Assembly (NCBI GenBank): GCA_947584375.1
Contig: CANPWL010000010.1
Location: 1 to 52,968 of the forward strand
Length of the DNA stretch: 52,968 bases
Direction: 5' to 3'
From: an uncultured Clostridia bacterium
GTDB taxonomy: Bacteria > Bacillota > Clostridia > Oscillospirales > Ruminococcaceae
Shown here one piece after another: positions 33,461 to 41,456 of the stretch. How positions within the stretch are numbered: the stretch's first letter is position 1; each line of letters opens with the position of its first letter. The notes beneath the pieces were generated by a model. It was not told the origin of the DNA. It was given only the letters and a program-made list of their open reading frames with translations, and searched no databases. The translations under genes were made by a program, and so were the position numbers.

Positions 33461-34318
33461 ATGTTTGAGTGTAAAAAGGTTGCTGCTGTCAATGATATTT
33501 CCGGAATCGGACGCTGCTCAATGACGGTTATTATTCCTTCTTTGTCTGCAATGGGTATTCAGGTTTGTCCTGTTCCTACGGCTGTTTTGTCTGCACATAC
33601 CGGATTTGACGAGTATGTTTTTCGCGATTTAACTGATTATATTAAGCCTGCACTTGGGCATTATAAAAAAATTAAATATAAATTTGACTGTATTTACACA
33701 GGATTTCTCAGTTCTGAGGAGCAGGTAGATTATTGTCTTGAGTTTTTTGATAGTTTTAAAGTCTCATTGAAAGTATGCGACCCTGTTATGGGCGATGGAG
33801 GAAAGACTTATCCAACTTATACCAAAAAGATGTGTGAAAGAATGATTGAGCTTGTAAGAAAAGCAGATGTTATTACTCCTAATTTAACCGAAGCGGCAAT
33901 ACTCTTAGGCGAGGAATATCAGCCGGTGGCAATGACTTCTTCAGAGATCAAGTCGTGGCTTGTAAGACTTTCAGAAATTGGACCGAATGTAGTAGTCATC
34001 ACCAGTGTTTCGTTAGCAGGCTCCGGGCTTTGCAATGTCGGTTATGACAAGGAACATTCAACATTCTGGAAGGTTGTGTGCGATTATGTTCCTGCACATT
34101 ATTCCGGCTGCGGCGATATGTTTGCAAGCGTTTTGGTCGGAGGACTTCTCAAAGGCGACAGTTTGCCTATTGCAATCAACAGAGCAACTGCATTTACCGA
34201 GCTTGCAATTAAAACCACATTCAGTTATTCTGCTGAACCGAGTGACGGAATTATGCTTGAAAGCTGTTTGAACTGGCTTATCAATACACAGATTTTTAAA
34301 GACTACGAAACTCTGTAA
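33461..34318 (+). CDS. pdxK: Pyridoxal/pyridoxamine kinase (PfkB/ribokinase superfamily)
   Basis: This 285-residue protein would phosphorylate B6 vitamers with ATP. It has VAAVNDISGIGRCSMT at the N-terminus, PVPTAVLSAHTGFDEYVFRDL (substrate region), VCDPVMGDGGKTY, VITPNLTEAAILLGEEY and the C-terminal anion-hole motif YSGCGDMFASVLVGG with the catalytic Asp. The GxGD signature and the PTAVLS motif favour pyridoxal kinase over ThiD. ATG follows AGGAGA. The pyrK gene begins 29 bp downstream, so a shared transcript is possible. Confidence 0.85.
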   Translation: MFECKKVAAVNDISGIGRCSMTVIIPSLSAMGIQVCPVPTAVLSAHTGFDEYVFRDLTDYIKPALGHYKKIKYKFDCIYTGFLSSEEQVDYCLEFFDSFKVSLKVCDPVMGDGGKTYPTYTKKMCERMIELVRKADVITPNLTEAAILLGEEYQPVAMTSSEIKSWLVRLSEIGPNVVVITSVSLAGSGLCNVGYDKEHSTFWKVVCDYVPAHYSGCGDMFASVLVGGLLKGDSLPIAINRATAFTELAIKTTFSYSAEPSDGIMLESCLNWLINTQIFKDYETL

Positions 34319-34347
34319 ACAGAAATGATACGGGAAAGGAAGTTATT

Positions 34348-35115
34348 ATGTATACCCAGGGATTATATGAAATTATCAAGAAGGAACAAATTGCTAAAGA
34401 TACGTTTGACCTTACAATATCGTGTGGTAAATTAAGCGAGCTTGCAAAAGCAGGACAGTTTGTCCATATAAGTGTTCCTGGATTTTTCTTAAGACGTCCT
34501 ATTTCAATATGCAATATTGATAAGGAAAACGGAACAATCCGAATAGTTTTTCAGATCAAAGGAAAGGGAACAGATGTGCTTTCAAAATTTGAAACAGGTG
34601 AGAAGCTTGATTTGTTAGGTCCGTTGGGTAATGGATTCAAGCTGCTGGATCCTGATAAAAAGGTAATAACGATCGGCGGAGGTATAGGTACTCCTCCCAT
34701 GCTTGAAGTTGCTAAATATTATGGGGAAAATGCGACGGAAATTTCGGGGTTCAGAACAAAGGAACTTGTTATTCTTCAGGATGATTTTAAGGCTCAGGGT
34801 AATAAAACTATATTATGTACAGACGACGGAACTGCCGGTGAAAAGGGATTTGTAACAGATGCATTGTCTGTAAGTATTGAGAAAGAAAAGCCCGATTTCA
34901 TTTATGCCTGCGGACCGACTGTTATGCTGAAAGCAGTGTCAGAAATCGCAATGAATAATAAAATACGCTGTCAGATATCACTTGAAGAAAGAATGGCTTG
35001 CGGTGTGGGAGCTTGCTTGGGCTGTGCTGTAAAAATGAAAGTACTTGGAAATGAGTTTTATGGACACGTTTGCAAAAACGGACCTGTATTCTATTCAGAG
35101 GAGGTTATACTATAA
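34348..35115 (+). CDS. pyrK: Dihydroorotate dehydrogenase electron-transfer subunit
   Basis: PyrK (255 residues) passes electrons from PyrD to NAD+ in class IB dihydroorotate dehydrogenase. It carries FAD at the N-terminal domain (FFLRRPISICNID), an NAD-binding domain with VITIGGGIGTPPMLEV, and a C-terminal [2Fe-2S] site with ERMACGVGACLGCAVKM plus the later Cys in HVCKNGPVF. ATG follows AAAGGAAG. The stop codon overlaps the pyrD start (TAATG), showing translational coupling. The other pyrimidine genes are not in the window. Confidence 0.95.
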   Translation: MYTQGLYEIIKKEQIAKDTFDLTISCGKLSELAKAGQFVHISVPGFFLRRPISICNIDKENGTIRIVFQIKGKGTDVLSKFETGEKLDLLGPLGNGFKLLDPDKKVITIGGGIGTPPMLEVAKYYGENATEISGFRTKELVILQDDFKAQGNKTILCTDDGTAGEKGFVTDALSVSIEKEKPDFIYACGPTVMLKAVSEIAMNNKIRCQISLEERMACGVGACLGCAVKMKVLGNEFYGHVCKNGPVFYSEEVIL

Positions 35116-36026
35116 TGTCGGATCTGTCAGTAAATTTCTGTGGAGTTGATATGAAAAATCCTTTGATCACAGCCAGCGGAGCTTACGGTTACGGACGTGA
35201 ATATGTTGATCTTTACCCGATTTCAGCTATCGGAGGGATATCTACAAAGGGTACAACGCTAAACGTAAAAGACGGCAATCCTCCTCCGAGAATTGCGGAA
35301 ACTCCGAGCGGAATGTTAAACTCTGTCGGATTGCAAAACGGCGGACTTGAAAGGTTTATAAGTGTTGAACTGCCTAATCTTGAAAAACAGGATATAGCTA
35401 TAATTGCAAATATTGCCGGAGGTACAATTGAGGAGTGTGTAGAGCTTGTTTCAAAGCTGGAAGGAACAAGCGTGGATATGATAGAGCTTAATATATCCTG
35501 TCCGAATGTTAAACAGGGCGGAGCGGCATTTGGAACAAACAGAGATTGTGCCGCTGAAATTACAAGTGCGGTAAAGCGTGCAACTTCCAAACCTCTTATG
35601 GTTAAGCTTTCGCCAAATGTAACCAGTATATCAGATATCGCAAAAGCAGTTGAGGCTGCCGGAGCTGACGCACTGTCTTTGATAAATACTTTGCTCGGTA
35701 TGAGAATAGATATAATGTCAAGGCGTCCGATTCTTAAGAACAATGTAGGCGGACTTTCAGGACCGGCTGTATTTCCCATAGCTGTAAGAATGGTATGGCA
35801 GGTTGCAAATGCAGTTGATATTCCTGTGTGCGGAATGGGCGGAATATCCTGTGCTGAGGACGCTATTGAAATAATGATGGCAGGTGCCAACTGTTTTCAG
35901 ATCGGTGCTGTTATGTTTAACGATCCTTATGCCCCTGTGAAAATTATTGACGGGCTTAATGAATGGTGCGAAAAAAACGGAGTAAAGAATATAAGTGAAA
36001 TTGTAGGAACGGTCAAGCCGTGGTAA
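35115..36026 (+). CDS. pyrD: Dihydroorotate dehydrogenase, class IB catalytic subunit
   Basis: PyrD (303 residues) oxidises dihydroorotate to orotate with FMN. Landmarks are ITASGAYGYGREY, GISTKGTTL, LNSVGLQNGG, ELNISCPNVKQGG with the catalytic Cys of class I enzymes, MVKLSPNV, LINTLLGMRIDI, GGLSGPAVFPIAVRMV and VCGMGGISCAEDA. ATG at 35115 overlaps the pyrK stop by one base and gives the standard family start, with GAGGAGG upstream. Catalytic Cys and PyrK partner together define class IB. Confidence 0.96.
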   Translation: MSDLSVNFCGVDMKNPLITASGAYGYGREYVDLYPISAIGGISTKGTTLNVKDGNPPPRIAETPSGMLNSVGLQNGGLERFISVELPNLEKQDIAIIANIAGGTIEECVELVSKLEGTSVDMIELNISCPNVKQGGAAFGTNRDCAAEITSAVKRATSKPLMVKLSPNVTSISDIAKAVEAAGADALSLINTLLGMRIDIMSRRPILKNNVGGLSGPAVFPIAVRMVWQVANAVDIPVCGMGGISCAEDAIEIMMAGANCFQIGAVMFNDPYAPVKIIDGLNEWCEKNGVKNISEIVGTVKPW

Positions 36027-36050
36027 TATATAGGTTGTATAAGTATGTCA

Positions 36051-36078
36051 AAAGAGGGACTTTTGTCCCTCTTTTTAG
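36051..36078 (+). terminator. Intrinsic terminator after pyrD
   Basis: AAAGAGGGAC and GTCCCTCTTT pair around TTTT, followed by a short T run. Confidence 0.85.
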
Positions 36079-36416
36079 TTTATTTTTTTATAGCTGTGAA
36101 AAGTAACAAAGTTTGTAACAATTGACTATGATTTATTTCAATATTGTAATCAATTTGTAATTATTAACGATTTCTCGACAATAAATTGCACAAATATGTG
36201 ACTTAAGATAACATAAGATTATATAAAATAAACAAAACTTACATATTAAAAAGGTTACAAAACATTTGACTTTTGTAACCTTTTACTTTAGAATATCAAA
36301 AAGCACTTTGAGTTAGACAGACGGTTACTGTTTTTTGTGCTGATGTAAAACATATAAAACGTGTAATTATTTATGAGAGAACAGAGTGAAAATTCACTCG
36401 TGATTGGAGGAGCGAA
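36079..36416 (+). other. Gene-free stretch with an orphan hairpin
   Basis: No gene is seen. AAAAGGTTACAAAA (36249-36262) pairs with TTTTGTAACCTTTT (36271-36284) in a long AT-rich stem with T-rich ends on both strands, like a bidirectional terminator, yet no gene ends beside it. Just before the transglutaminase ribosome binding site, GAGTG and CACTC (36386-36400) form a small stem that could shape translation. Confidence 0.5.
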
Positions 36417-37373
36417 ATGAAAATTTTATTTTATTTCAAGATGATTTTTATAAAACATCTTGAAAAGGTCATAGCCTGTGCCGCCACAGGGCTGTTTGCA
36501 GTGTCCATGATACAAAATATAAGTACTATTAGCTTTGATGATAAATCAGACAAAGATAATACATCAAACTCTTTGAGTATTTATGAATTTATGGCAGAGC
36601 CAAACAGCAGAGAAATTGAAAAGATCACATCTTTGCCAAAAACAGAGGCTTTAATTATTAAAAAGGATGATAAAGAAAATAATAACGAAGTTACAAAAAA
36701 AACGTCAGTAACTTTAAACAATGACGCCGAAGAGACAAAAGCTTCAAATGTTTACTGTAAAAAAACAAAAACCGAATCAAATAAAAAAGTGAATATGAAA
36801 AAAACGGACAGCAAAAAAAACGAAGAAAGGGAATCAAGTTCAGGTAATAAAAAGAAGTCTATTATAAAAAAGAAATCACATAAATATAAGAAAACAGGAA
36901 ACATAATTAAGGACAGATTAAATTCTGTTGAGCTGAAGCCAAATAAATTTCTCAAGGGAAGAGAAGAAAAAATTCTCATAAAGCATTTAGATAAAATAAT
37001 TGATGATGATATGTCAAACTATGAAAAAGCAAAGGCGTGTTATGATTATATAATAAACAACACTTATTATTCATACGGTGGATGGGGAAATGCAATTGAA
37101 TCTGTTCTTGAAAACGGTTTTGGCACTTGTACCGAATACTCATATGTATATATGGCAATGATGAGGTATCTCGGATTTAACGCAAAGACGGTTGACGGAA
37201 GTACCGCAATGGCTGCCGGAGGATACGGTTATCATATGTGGACTGAAGTTAAGCTTAACGGAACTACATATGTTTTTGATCCTCAGGTTGAAGATGATAT
37301 GTCAAACGGGAAGATAAATTATTATAGATTTTGTAAGACCTATTCGGAGGTTTCCGGCTCGTATATAAAATAA
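36417..37373 (+). CDS. Secreted transglutaminase-like protein
   Basis: This 318-residue protein has an N-terminal membrane segment (VIACAATGLFAVSMI, about 18-32), a long Lys/Glu/Asn/Ser-rich linker (about 60-165), and a C-terminal transglutaminase-like domain with GFGTCTEYSYVYMAMMRYLG (Cys238), GYGYHMWTEV (His273) and YVFDPQ (Asp288). The full Cys-His-Asp triad is present, so it should be an active cysteine protease or transglutaminase outside the membrane. The highly charged linker would bind wall polymers. ATG follows TGGAGGAG. Confidence 0.85.
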   Translation: MKILFYFKMIFIKHLEKVIACAATGLFAVSMIQNISTISFDDKSDKDNTSNSLSIYEFMAEPNSREIEKITSLPKTEALIIKKDDKENNNEVTKKTSVTLNNDAEETKASNVYCKKTKTESNKKVNMKKTDSKKNEERESSSGNKKKSIIKKKSHKYKKTGNIIKDRLNSVELKPNKFLKGREEKILIKHLDKIIDDDMSNYEKAKACYDYIINNTYYSYGGWGNAIESVLENGFGTCTEYSYVYMAMMRYLGFNAKTVDGSTAMAAGGYGYHMWTEVKLNGTTYVFDPQVEDDMSNGKINYYRFCKTYSEVSGSYIK

Positions 37374-37489
37374 TATATTCATAATCGGCGGACTTATCTT
37401 AAAAAAGATTTGTACGTCTTTTATGTTTATTGAATAAATATGAAAAGTATGCCAATAATCTATTTAGAAAAAGAAAGTGAGGCATACAT

Positions 37490-37780
37490 ATGCAGACAAA
37501 TCTATATGAAAACAATAAGCAACTATTTAAAAGAGAAAGAATCAAGGCTGCAATTATAATAGGCTTTATGGCAGCAGTTTTTATGTCATTTACTTTTGGA
37601 GAAGAGTTAAAGGAACTGTCATTTTTATTCCCTGAGTTCAGCATTTCTCCGTCAGTAAGATTGGATGAAGAAAATAAAAACAAAGCAAAAAGCTCGGATG
37701 ATTTAGTAGTTGAGGTTGAGGAGGATGAAAAGCCGGATGTAAGATTTTTTATTATCGACTTTTTTAAATCACTGTTATAG
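37490..37780 (+). CDS. Small single-pass membrane protein, unknown
   Basis: This 96-residue protein has a basic start, one hydrophobic segment (AAIIIGFMAAVFMSFTFG, about 20-37), then a segment that turns acidic (LVVEVEEDEKPD) and a hydrophobic end (VRFFIIDFFKSLL). The start ATG is preceded by GAAAGTGAGG with a short spacer. No family is recognised. It follows the transglutaminase gene by 116 bp in the same direction. Confidence 0.6.
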   Translation: MQTNLYENNKQLFKRERIKAAIIIGFMAAVFMSFTFGEELKELSFLFPEFSISPSVRLDEENKNKAKSSDDLVVEVEEDEKPDVRFFIIDFFKSLL

Positions 37781-37888
37781 GTAAGATTTTAGAATCAGCA
37801 GTAATATTGTATAGACTGCCGTTTCTTAAAAGTTTTATGTATCTTAAATATGATTAACGGCTGGCTGAGAAAATATCATATAAAACAC

Positions 37889-37922
37889 AAAAGTGTTCAG
37901 GAATGACCTGAACACTTTTCTT
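37889..37922 (+). terminator. Intrinsic terminator
   Basis: AAAAGTGTTCAGG and CCTGAACACTTTT form a thirteen-pair stem around AATGA. It lies about 110 bp after the small membrane protein gene and upstream of the lysA-like promoter, separating the two units. It is near symmetric, so it can act on both strands. Confidence 0.8.
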
Positions 37923-38008
37923 GTATCTTGTTTCCGACTTCTTGTCCTTTCTTCTGATTGATAAATATGTACTATTTATTAAAATATTCTTCTTTATCAT
38001 ATAAGACC

Positions 38009-38038
38009 TTGACAAAAACGGTCAAAAAATGTTATTCT
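38009..38038 (+). promoter_or_regulatory. Sigma-A promoter for the lysA-like gene
   Basis: TTGACA (38009-38014) and TATTCT (38033-38038) are 18 bp apart, roughly 97 bp before the start codon. The 354-bp stretch 37781-38134 otherwise holds only this and the terminator at 37889. Confidence 0.6.
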
Positions 38039-38134
38039 GTCTATATGTTTTATTCTGATAAAGTGATGAAATAAGCAGTAGACGTCAAATCATTTTAGGA
38101 GAAAGTAATTATAGTATTAATAAGAGGTGCACAG

Positions 38135-39394
38135 ATGAAAAAACCGTTTGTTACTAGGGAAATAATTGAGAAGATAACTAAAACTTATCCTACCCCTTTT
38201 CATATATACGACGAAAAAGGAATTCGTGAAAATGCAAGAAGGCTCAACAAGGCATTTTCGTGGAATAAGGGATTCAAAGAGTACTTTGCAGTAAAGGCTA
38301 CCCCTACTCCCGGTATATTAAAAATATTAAAGGAAGAGGGCTGCGGAGTAGATTGTTCTTCGCTCACTGAGCTTATGATGAGCGAGGCTTGCGGATTTAC
38401 AGGCTCGGATATAATGTTTTCGTCGAATGCAACGCCCGATGAAGACTTTCTTTTGGCAAAAAAATTGGGTGCTAATATTAATCTTGATGATTTTTCGCAT
38501 ATTGAAGTATTGGACAAACTTTGTTCAATCCCAAAAACAATATGCTGCCGTTACAATCCGGGCGGGAATTTTGAGATTGCAAATAAGATAATGGATAATC
38601 CCGGTGACGCTAAGTACGGAATGACAAAAGAACAGATTATTGAGGCATACAAAATACTTATGAAAAAGGGTTCAGAAGAATTTGGGATTCATTCGTTCTT
38701 AGCTTCTAATACAATTTCAAATGAGTATTATCCTGAGCTTGCAAGAACTCTGTTTGAACTGGCGGTTGAACTTCATGAGAAAACAGGGGCAAAAATCAAG
38801 TTTATCAATTTATCAGGAGGCATCGGTATACCTTACCGTCCTGACGAACCTGCAAATGATATTGAGATCATAGGAGAGGGAGTTAGAAAAGCCTTTGAAG
38901 AAATATTGGTTCCTGCCGGAATGGGTGATGTGGAAATTTATACAGAGCTTGGCAGATTTATGTTAGCGCCATACGGACATCTTATTGCAAAGGCTGTTCG
39001 TGAGAAGAATATTTATAAGAATTATATTGGTCTTGACGCTTGTGCCGCTAATCTTATGCGTCCGGCAATATACGGAGCATATCATCACATTACAGTGTTA
39101 GGAAAGGAAAACGAACCTTGCGAATATAAATATGATATTACAGGCGGACTTTGCGAGAACAATGATAAATTTGCCATTGACAGGATGCTTCCAAAGATTG
39201 ATATAGGCGATTATATTTGTATTCACGATACAGGAGCTCATGGATTTTCTATGGGATATAATTATAACGGAAAACTTCGTTCTGCGGAGATACTTCTCAA
39301 AGAGGACGGAAATACAGAGCTTTTGCGCCGTGCCGAAACACCAAGCGACTATTTTGCTACCTTTGATTTTACGCATCTTTTTGATAATATATAA
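38135..39394 (+). CDS. lysA: Diaminopimelate decarboxylase-like PLP enzyme
   Basis: This 419-residue fold-III PLP enzyme has the PLP-binding Lys in EYFAVKATPTPG, the barrel motifs VDCSSLTELMMSEACG and FINLSGGIGIPYRP, a phosphate-binding region near YTELGRFMLAPYG, and the C-terminal active-site segments GGLCENNDKFAIDR and DTGAHGFSMGYNYNG. LysA makes lysine from meso-diaminopimelate. The protein is a divergent clostridial type, so another amino-acid or polyamine decarboxylase cannot be excluded, but the CENNDKF and GAHGFSM motifs favour LysA. GAGGTG precedes the ATG. It is inside the predicted intervening element. Confidence 0.8.
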   Translation: MKKPFVTREIIEKITKTYPTPFHIYDEKGIRENARRLNKAFSWNKGFKEYFAVKATPTPGILKILKEEGCGVDCSSLTELMMSEACGFTGSDIMFSSNATPDEDFLLAKKLGANINLDDFSHIEVLDKLCSIPKTICCRYNPGGNFEIANKIMDNPGDAKYGMTKEQIIEAYKILMKKGSEEFGIHSFLASNTISNEYYPELARTLFELAVELHEKTGAKIKFINLSGGIGIPYRPDEPANDIEIIGEGVRKAFEEILVPAGMGDVEIYTELGRFMLAPYGHLIAKAVREKNIYKNYIGLDACAANLMRPAIYGAYHHITVLGKENEPCEYKYDITGGLCENNDKFAIDRMLPKIDIGDYICIHDTGAHGFSMGYNYNGKLRSAEILLKEDGNTELLRRAETPSDYFATFDFTHLFDNI

Positions 39395-39407
39395 AAAGCT
39401 GTTTATG

Positions 39408-39435
39408 AGAGTACTTATAAAAGTACTCTTTTTTA
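39408..39435 (+). terminator. Intrinsic terminator after the lysA-like gene
   Basis: AGAGTACTT and AAGTACTCT pair around ATAA, followed by TTTTTTAAT. Confidence 0.85.
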
Positions 39436-39592
39436 ATATCTGACATTATGTTTTAACAGACATTGCTATATTAAATATATTGAAAAATGACGTTTTTTAT
39501 TGTATAATTACTGATGGATTTATATGAAAGTTTGAATTTAAAGAAAAATTATATGTATCTAATAAGATATGGTATTATTTACGGAGGTTTTG

Positions 39593-40861
39593 ATGTACGC
39601 AATAAAGAGATTTGCAATTTTTATAATAGCTTTTGCGGCAATTATGTGTGTATCTTTTCTTTTATCAGACAGCTCGGACGCCAATTTTGTTTTGGCTTAT
39701 GACAGTCATGCTTCTGAAACTGAAAGCTCTGTTCCTTCGACGAGCGTTAGTACTGATATTAATACAACCGAATCTGCAACACAAGCTGACGTAACGCAAA
39801 CAGCTACTGTACCGGCAACGGCAGCAACTCTATCGAACACAACGACCACTAAATCAGAATATAAGCGTAAAAGCGTAAAAATAAAAAGTGTAAAGGTTAA
39901 AAAGCTTAATGCTAAGGTGAGTTGGCATAATCTTGAGAATGCAGAAAAATATGAAGTATTTATCTTCAAGAAAAATAAGTGGAAGAAAATCAAATCAACA
40001 CATTTGAATTATTATACAATAAAGGATCTTGAAAATTACAGTACATATTCAGTACGTGTCAGGGCTGTGGTTAGCACACCTTACGGAAGAGATTACAGTT
40101 ATTTTTCTGAGAGCAGGGACTTTGAAATAAACGAAACTAAGCTTTACGATCTAAGAAGCGCAAATCTTCTAAGCAGAAAAAAGAAAGTTAAAAAACGAAA
40201 TGTTTCAGGATATTATACAGGATATGCAAGCGGAAAATATAAGGGCTACATATTGATAGATTACAATTACGGTACATACCTTGTAAAGCGTTCAAAGGTC
40301 AAAATTGTTAAGGGAGCAAAAGTGCTTTCCACGTCAGCTGTTTCTCAAATAAACGGAAAATACAGAGGCTGGTCTGCATGCGGACCGGCTACTGCGACAA
40401 TTCTGCTTAACTCTGAAAAGAAAGCTGATCTTCGCAAAGATGATTTAATCAGGGTTTCTAAAATAAAACATCTTGAGGATCAAGGTTCGGTAACTAAAAC
40501 CGGAGGAGGAATAACTTCGCCTAAACTTATAAAGCTTATTAAGCATTTTGGATATAACGCTAAGAACCTTTATAAAAACTCTATAAAGCCGTCCAAGATA
40601 ATCAAAAAGCAGATCGACTCGGGTAAGAGATGCTTAGTGCTTGTTAAGTACAGCGGAGGTATAATGCCGAACAGCGGGGCAGCGCATTTTGTTGTAATAT
40701 GCGGTTATAAAAAAATAGGCGGAAGGCTTTATTTTTATTATGCTGATCCGTATTACAGTTCAGCCGGCGGAAGAAGCCTACTTTCAGTTTCATCTAGTTT
40801 GATAAACAGGTCTGTCAGCAGAAAATTTTCAGAACCTAATACAGTTTTAGTTTTAGAATAA
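39593..40861 (+). CDS. Secreted FnIII plus C39-like cysteine peptidase
   Basis: This 422-residue secreted protein has a signal peptide (FAIFIIAFAAIMCVSFLL), a Thr/Ser-rich linker (about 40-90), one FnIII-like domain (about 93-178; KLNAKVSWHNLENAEKYEV), and a C-terminal C39_2 peptidase-like domain with WSACGPATATILL (Cys263), GAAHFVVICGY (His365) and YYADPYY (Asp385). The triad is intact, so peptidase or transpeptidase activity outside the cell is likely. ATG at 39593 follows GGAGG by five bases; an earlier in-frame ATG at 39569 lacks a site. It is the last gene inside the intervening element before its right end. Confidence 0.85.
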   Translation: MYAIKRFAIFIIAFAAIMCVSFLLSDSSDANFVLAYDSHASETESSVPSTSVSTDINTTESATQADVTQTATVPATAATLSNTTTTKSEYKRKSVKIKSVKVKKLNAKVSWHNLENAEKYEVFIFKKNKWKKIKSTHLNYYTIKDLENYSTYSVRVRAVVSTPYGRDYSYFSESRDFEINETKLYDLRSANLLSRKKKVKKRNVSGYYTGYASGKYKGYILIDYNYGTYLVKRSKVKIVKGAKVLSTSAVSQINGKYRGWSACGPATATILLNSEKKADLRKDDLIRVSKIKHLEDQGSVTKTGGGITSPKLIKLIKHFGYNAKNLYKNSIKPSKIIKKQIDSGKRCLVLVKYSGGIMPNSGAAHFVVICGYKKIGGRLYFYYADPYYSSAGGRSLLSVSSSLINRSVSRKFSEPNTVLVLE

Positions 40862-40867
40862 TTAAAT

Positions 40868-40908
40868 CCGCTTGTGTTTATCGTTATGATAATACAGGTG
40901 GCTTTTTA
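40868..40908 (+). terminator. Intrinsic terminator after the C39 peptidase gene
   Basis: CCGCTTGTGTTTATC pairs with GATAATACAGGTGG, including G-T pairs and one bulge, then CTTTTTAAT follows. It lies about 70 bp before the element arm at 40978. Confidence 0.65.
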
Positions 40909-40977
40909 ATTGCTAAAATATCGTTTTTTAATAGTTATATTTAATCCTACTACTTGTTTACAGGGAGTATATCAAAA

Positions 40978-40991
40978 CTACAATTTATAAC
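40978..40991 (+). repeat. Inverted att arm, cotJC N-terminal end
   Basis: CTACAATTTATAAC lies 13 bp inside the core repeat at 41005. It is the inverted partner of GTTATAAATTACAAG at 21582-21596. Its sequence also supplies the spurious last codons and stop of the truncated CotJC. Confidence 0.65.
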
Positions 40992-41199
40992 TTTGAGGAA
41001 CGTATTCTTCAGTACCTATATCTGAAAGTATTGCCTTTACTTCATTGCAAGGTGCGGTATATCTTTGTGACAAATAACGCATTGCAGCTCCTAATTCACC
41101 ATCCGGACCGCCGAACTGTGTTATAATTACCTTTGCCAGAGCAGGGTTAGGATTTTTTATGTTTACAGGATATTCAAGTTTCTTTTTATATTGCCACAT
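40978..41199 (-). CDS. cotJC: Spore coat protein CotJC, N-terminal part (split gene)
   Basis: This frame starts with ATG at 41199, overlapping the cotJB stop (TAATG), and encodes MWQYKKKLEYPVNIKN to SDIGTEE (65 residues). It then runs into element DNA for eight foreign codons (YVPQSYKL) and a stop at 40978. The true part matches the CotJC start, including GGPDGELGAAMRYLSQRYT with the first metal-ligand Glu. It stops inside the EExxH metal motif, which the C-terminal part at 21163-21576 completes (GTEE-LGH). Before excision only this 73-residue fragment can be made; after excision 198 residues result. Confidence 0.95.
   Translation of the reverse strand: MWQYKKKLEYPVNIKNPNPALAKVIITQFGGPDGELGAAMRYLSQRYTAPCNEVKAILSDIGTEEYVPQSYKL
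41005..41016 (-). repeat. 12-bp direct repeat, element end 2 (att core)
   Basis: This copy of GGTACTGAAGAA is identical to 21565-21576 and in the same orientation and reading phase. Recombination between the two copies leaves one copy and an unbroken cotJC frame. Confidence 0.92.
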
Positions 41200-41456
41200 T
41201 AGTTCTCACTCCTTTCCCATGGCCAAGGTTTTGTAGCCCATGTCCATTCATCGGTACTGTCAACTCCGCTTACTGTTATAGGAGCATACTTTTCTTCATA
41301 TTTTTCAACGGCTTCTTCGTATTCTTTTTGGTGCTTTCTGAAATATTCAAGCGCCTCTTTGCAGGTTGGGTGGCTGTCAAGGTATAGCTGAGCCTCAACA
41401 ACTGCGAAACCGTGCATTCTTACCGACTTCAATAGTTTACTTCTTTCTGCATCCAT
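41199..41456 (-). CDS. cotJB: Spore coat protein CotJB
   Basis: CotJB (85 residues) is a small coat-associated protein that works with CotJA and CotJC in inner coat assembly. The sequence shows the family pattern GFAVVEAQLYLDSHPTCKEALEYFRK and the tryptophan-rich end DEWTWATKPWPWE. The start at 41456 overlaps the end of cotJA by 20 bp, and its stop overlaps the cotJC start. It is intact and correctly placed, so only the third gene of the operon is interrupted. Confidence 0.95.
   Translation of the reverse strand: MDAERSKLLKSVRMHGFAVVEAQLYLDSHPTCKEALEYFRKHQKEYEEAVEKYEEKYAPITVSGVDSTDEWTWATKPWPWERSEN

Larger units (their letters stand above)
21565..41004 (-). mobile_element. Skin-type intervening element splitting cotJC (19,440 bp)
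   Basis: This DNA is bounded by the two direct copies of GGTACTGAAGAA; one copy is counted here, so the predicted excised circle is 19,440 bp. A large serine recombinase gene ends 27 bp inside one boundary. Loss of the segment joins ...SDIGTEE to LGHMEIVS... and yields a 198-residue CotJC, close to the normal family length. Known elements of this kind (skin in sigK of Bacillus subtilis and Clostridioides difficile, SP-beta in spsM) are excised in the mother cell during sporulation. This one has no recognisable phage genes; most of the cargo is ordinary chromosomal genes in both orientations. Activity is inferred, not shown. Confidence 0.88.

Noticed and set aside
35213-35890. Long open frame on the minus strand within pyrD
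   Set aside because: It lies fully opposite a well-conserved gene, has no ribosome binding site and no recognisable protein pattern; it is a codon-bias shadow.
37858-37880. TPP riboswitch, from the segment GGCTGAGA upstream of the lysA-like gene
   Set aside because: The rest of the thi-box (GGGG helix, ACCTGA...GGATAATGCC segment) is absent, and the following GTGTTCAGG hairpin is a terminator.
21565-41004. A prophage or conjugative transposon
   Set aside because: Apart from the recombinase and one small gene there are no capsid, tail, terminase, lysis, relaxase or mating genes; the cargo is ordinary chromosomal content.
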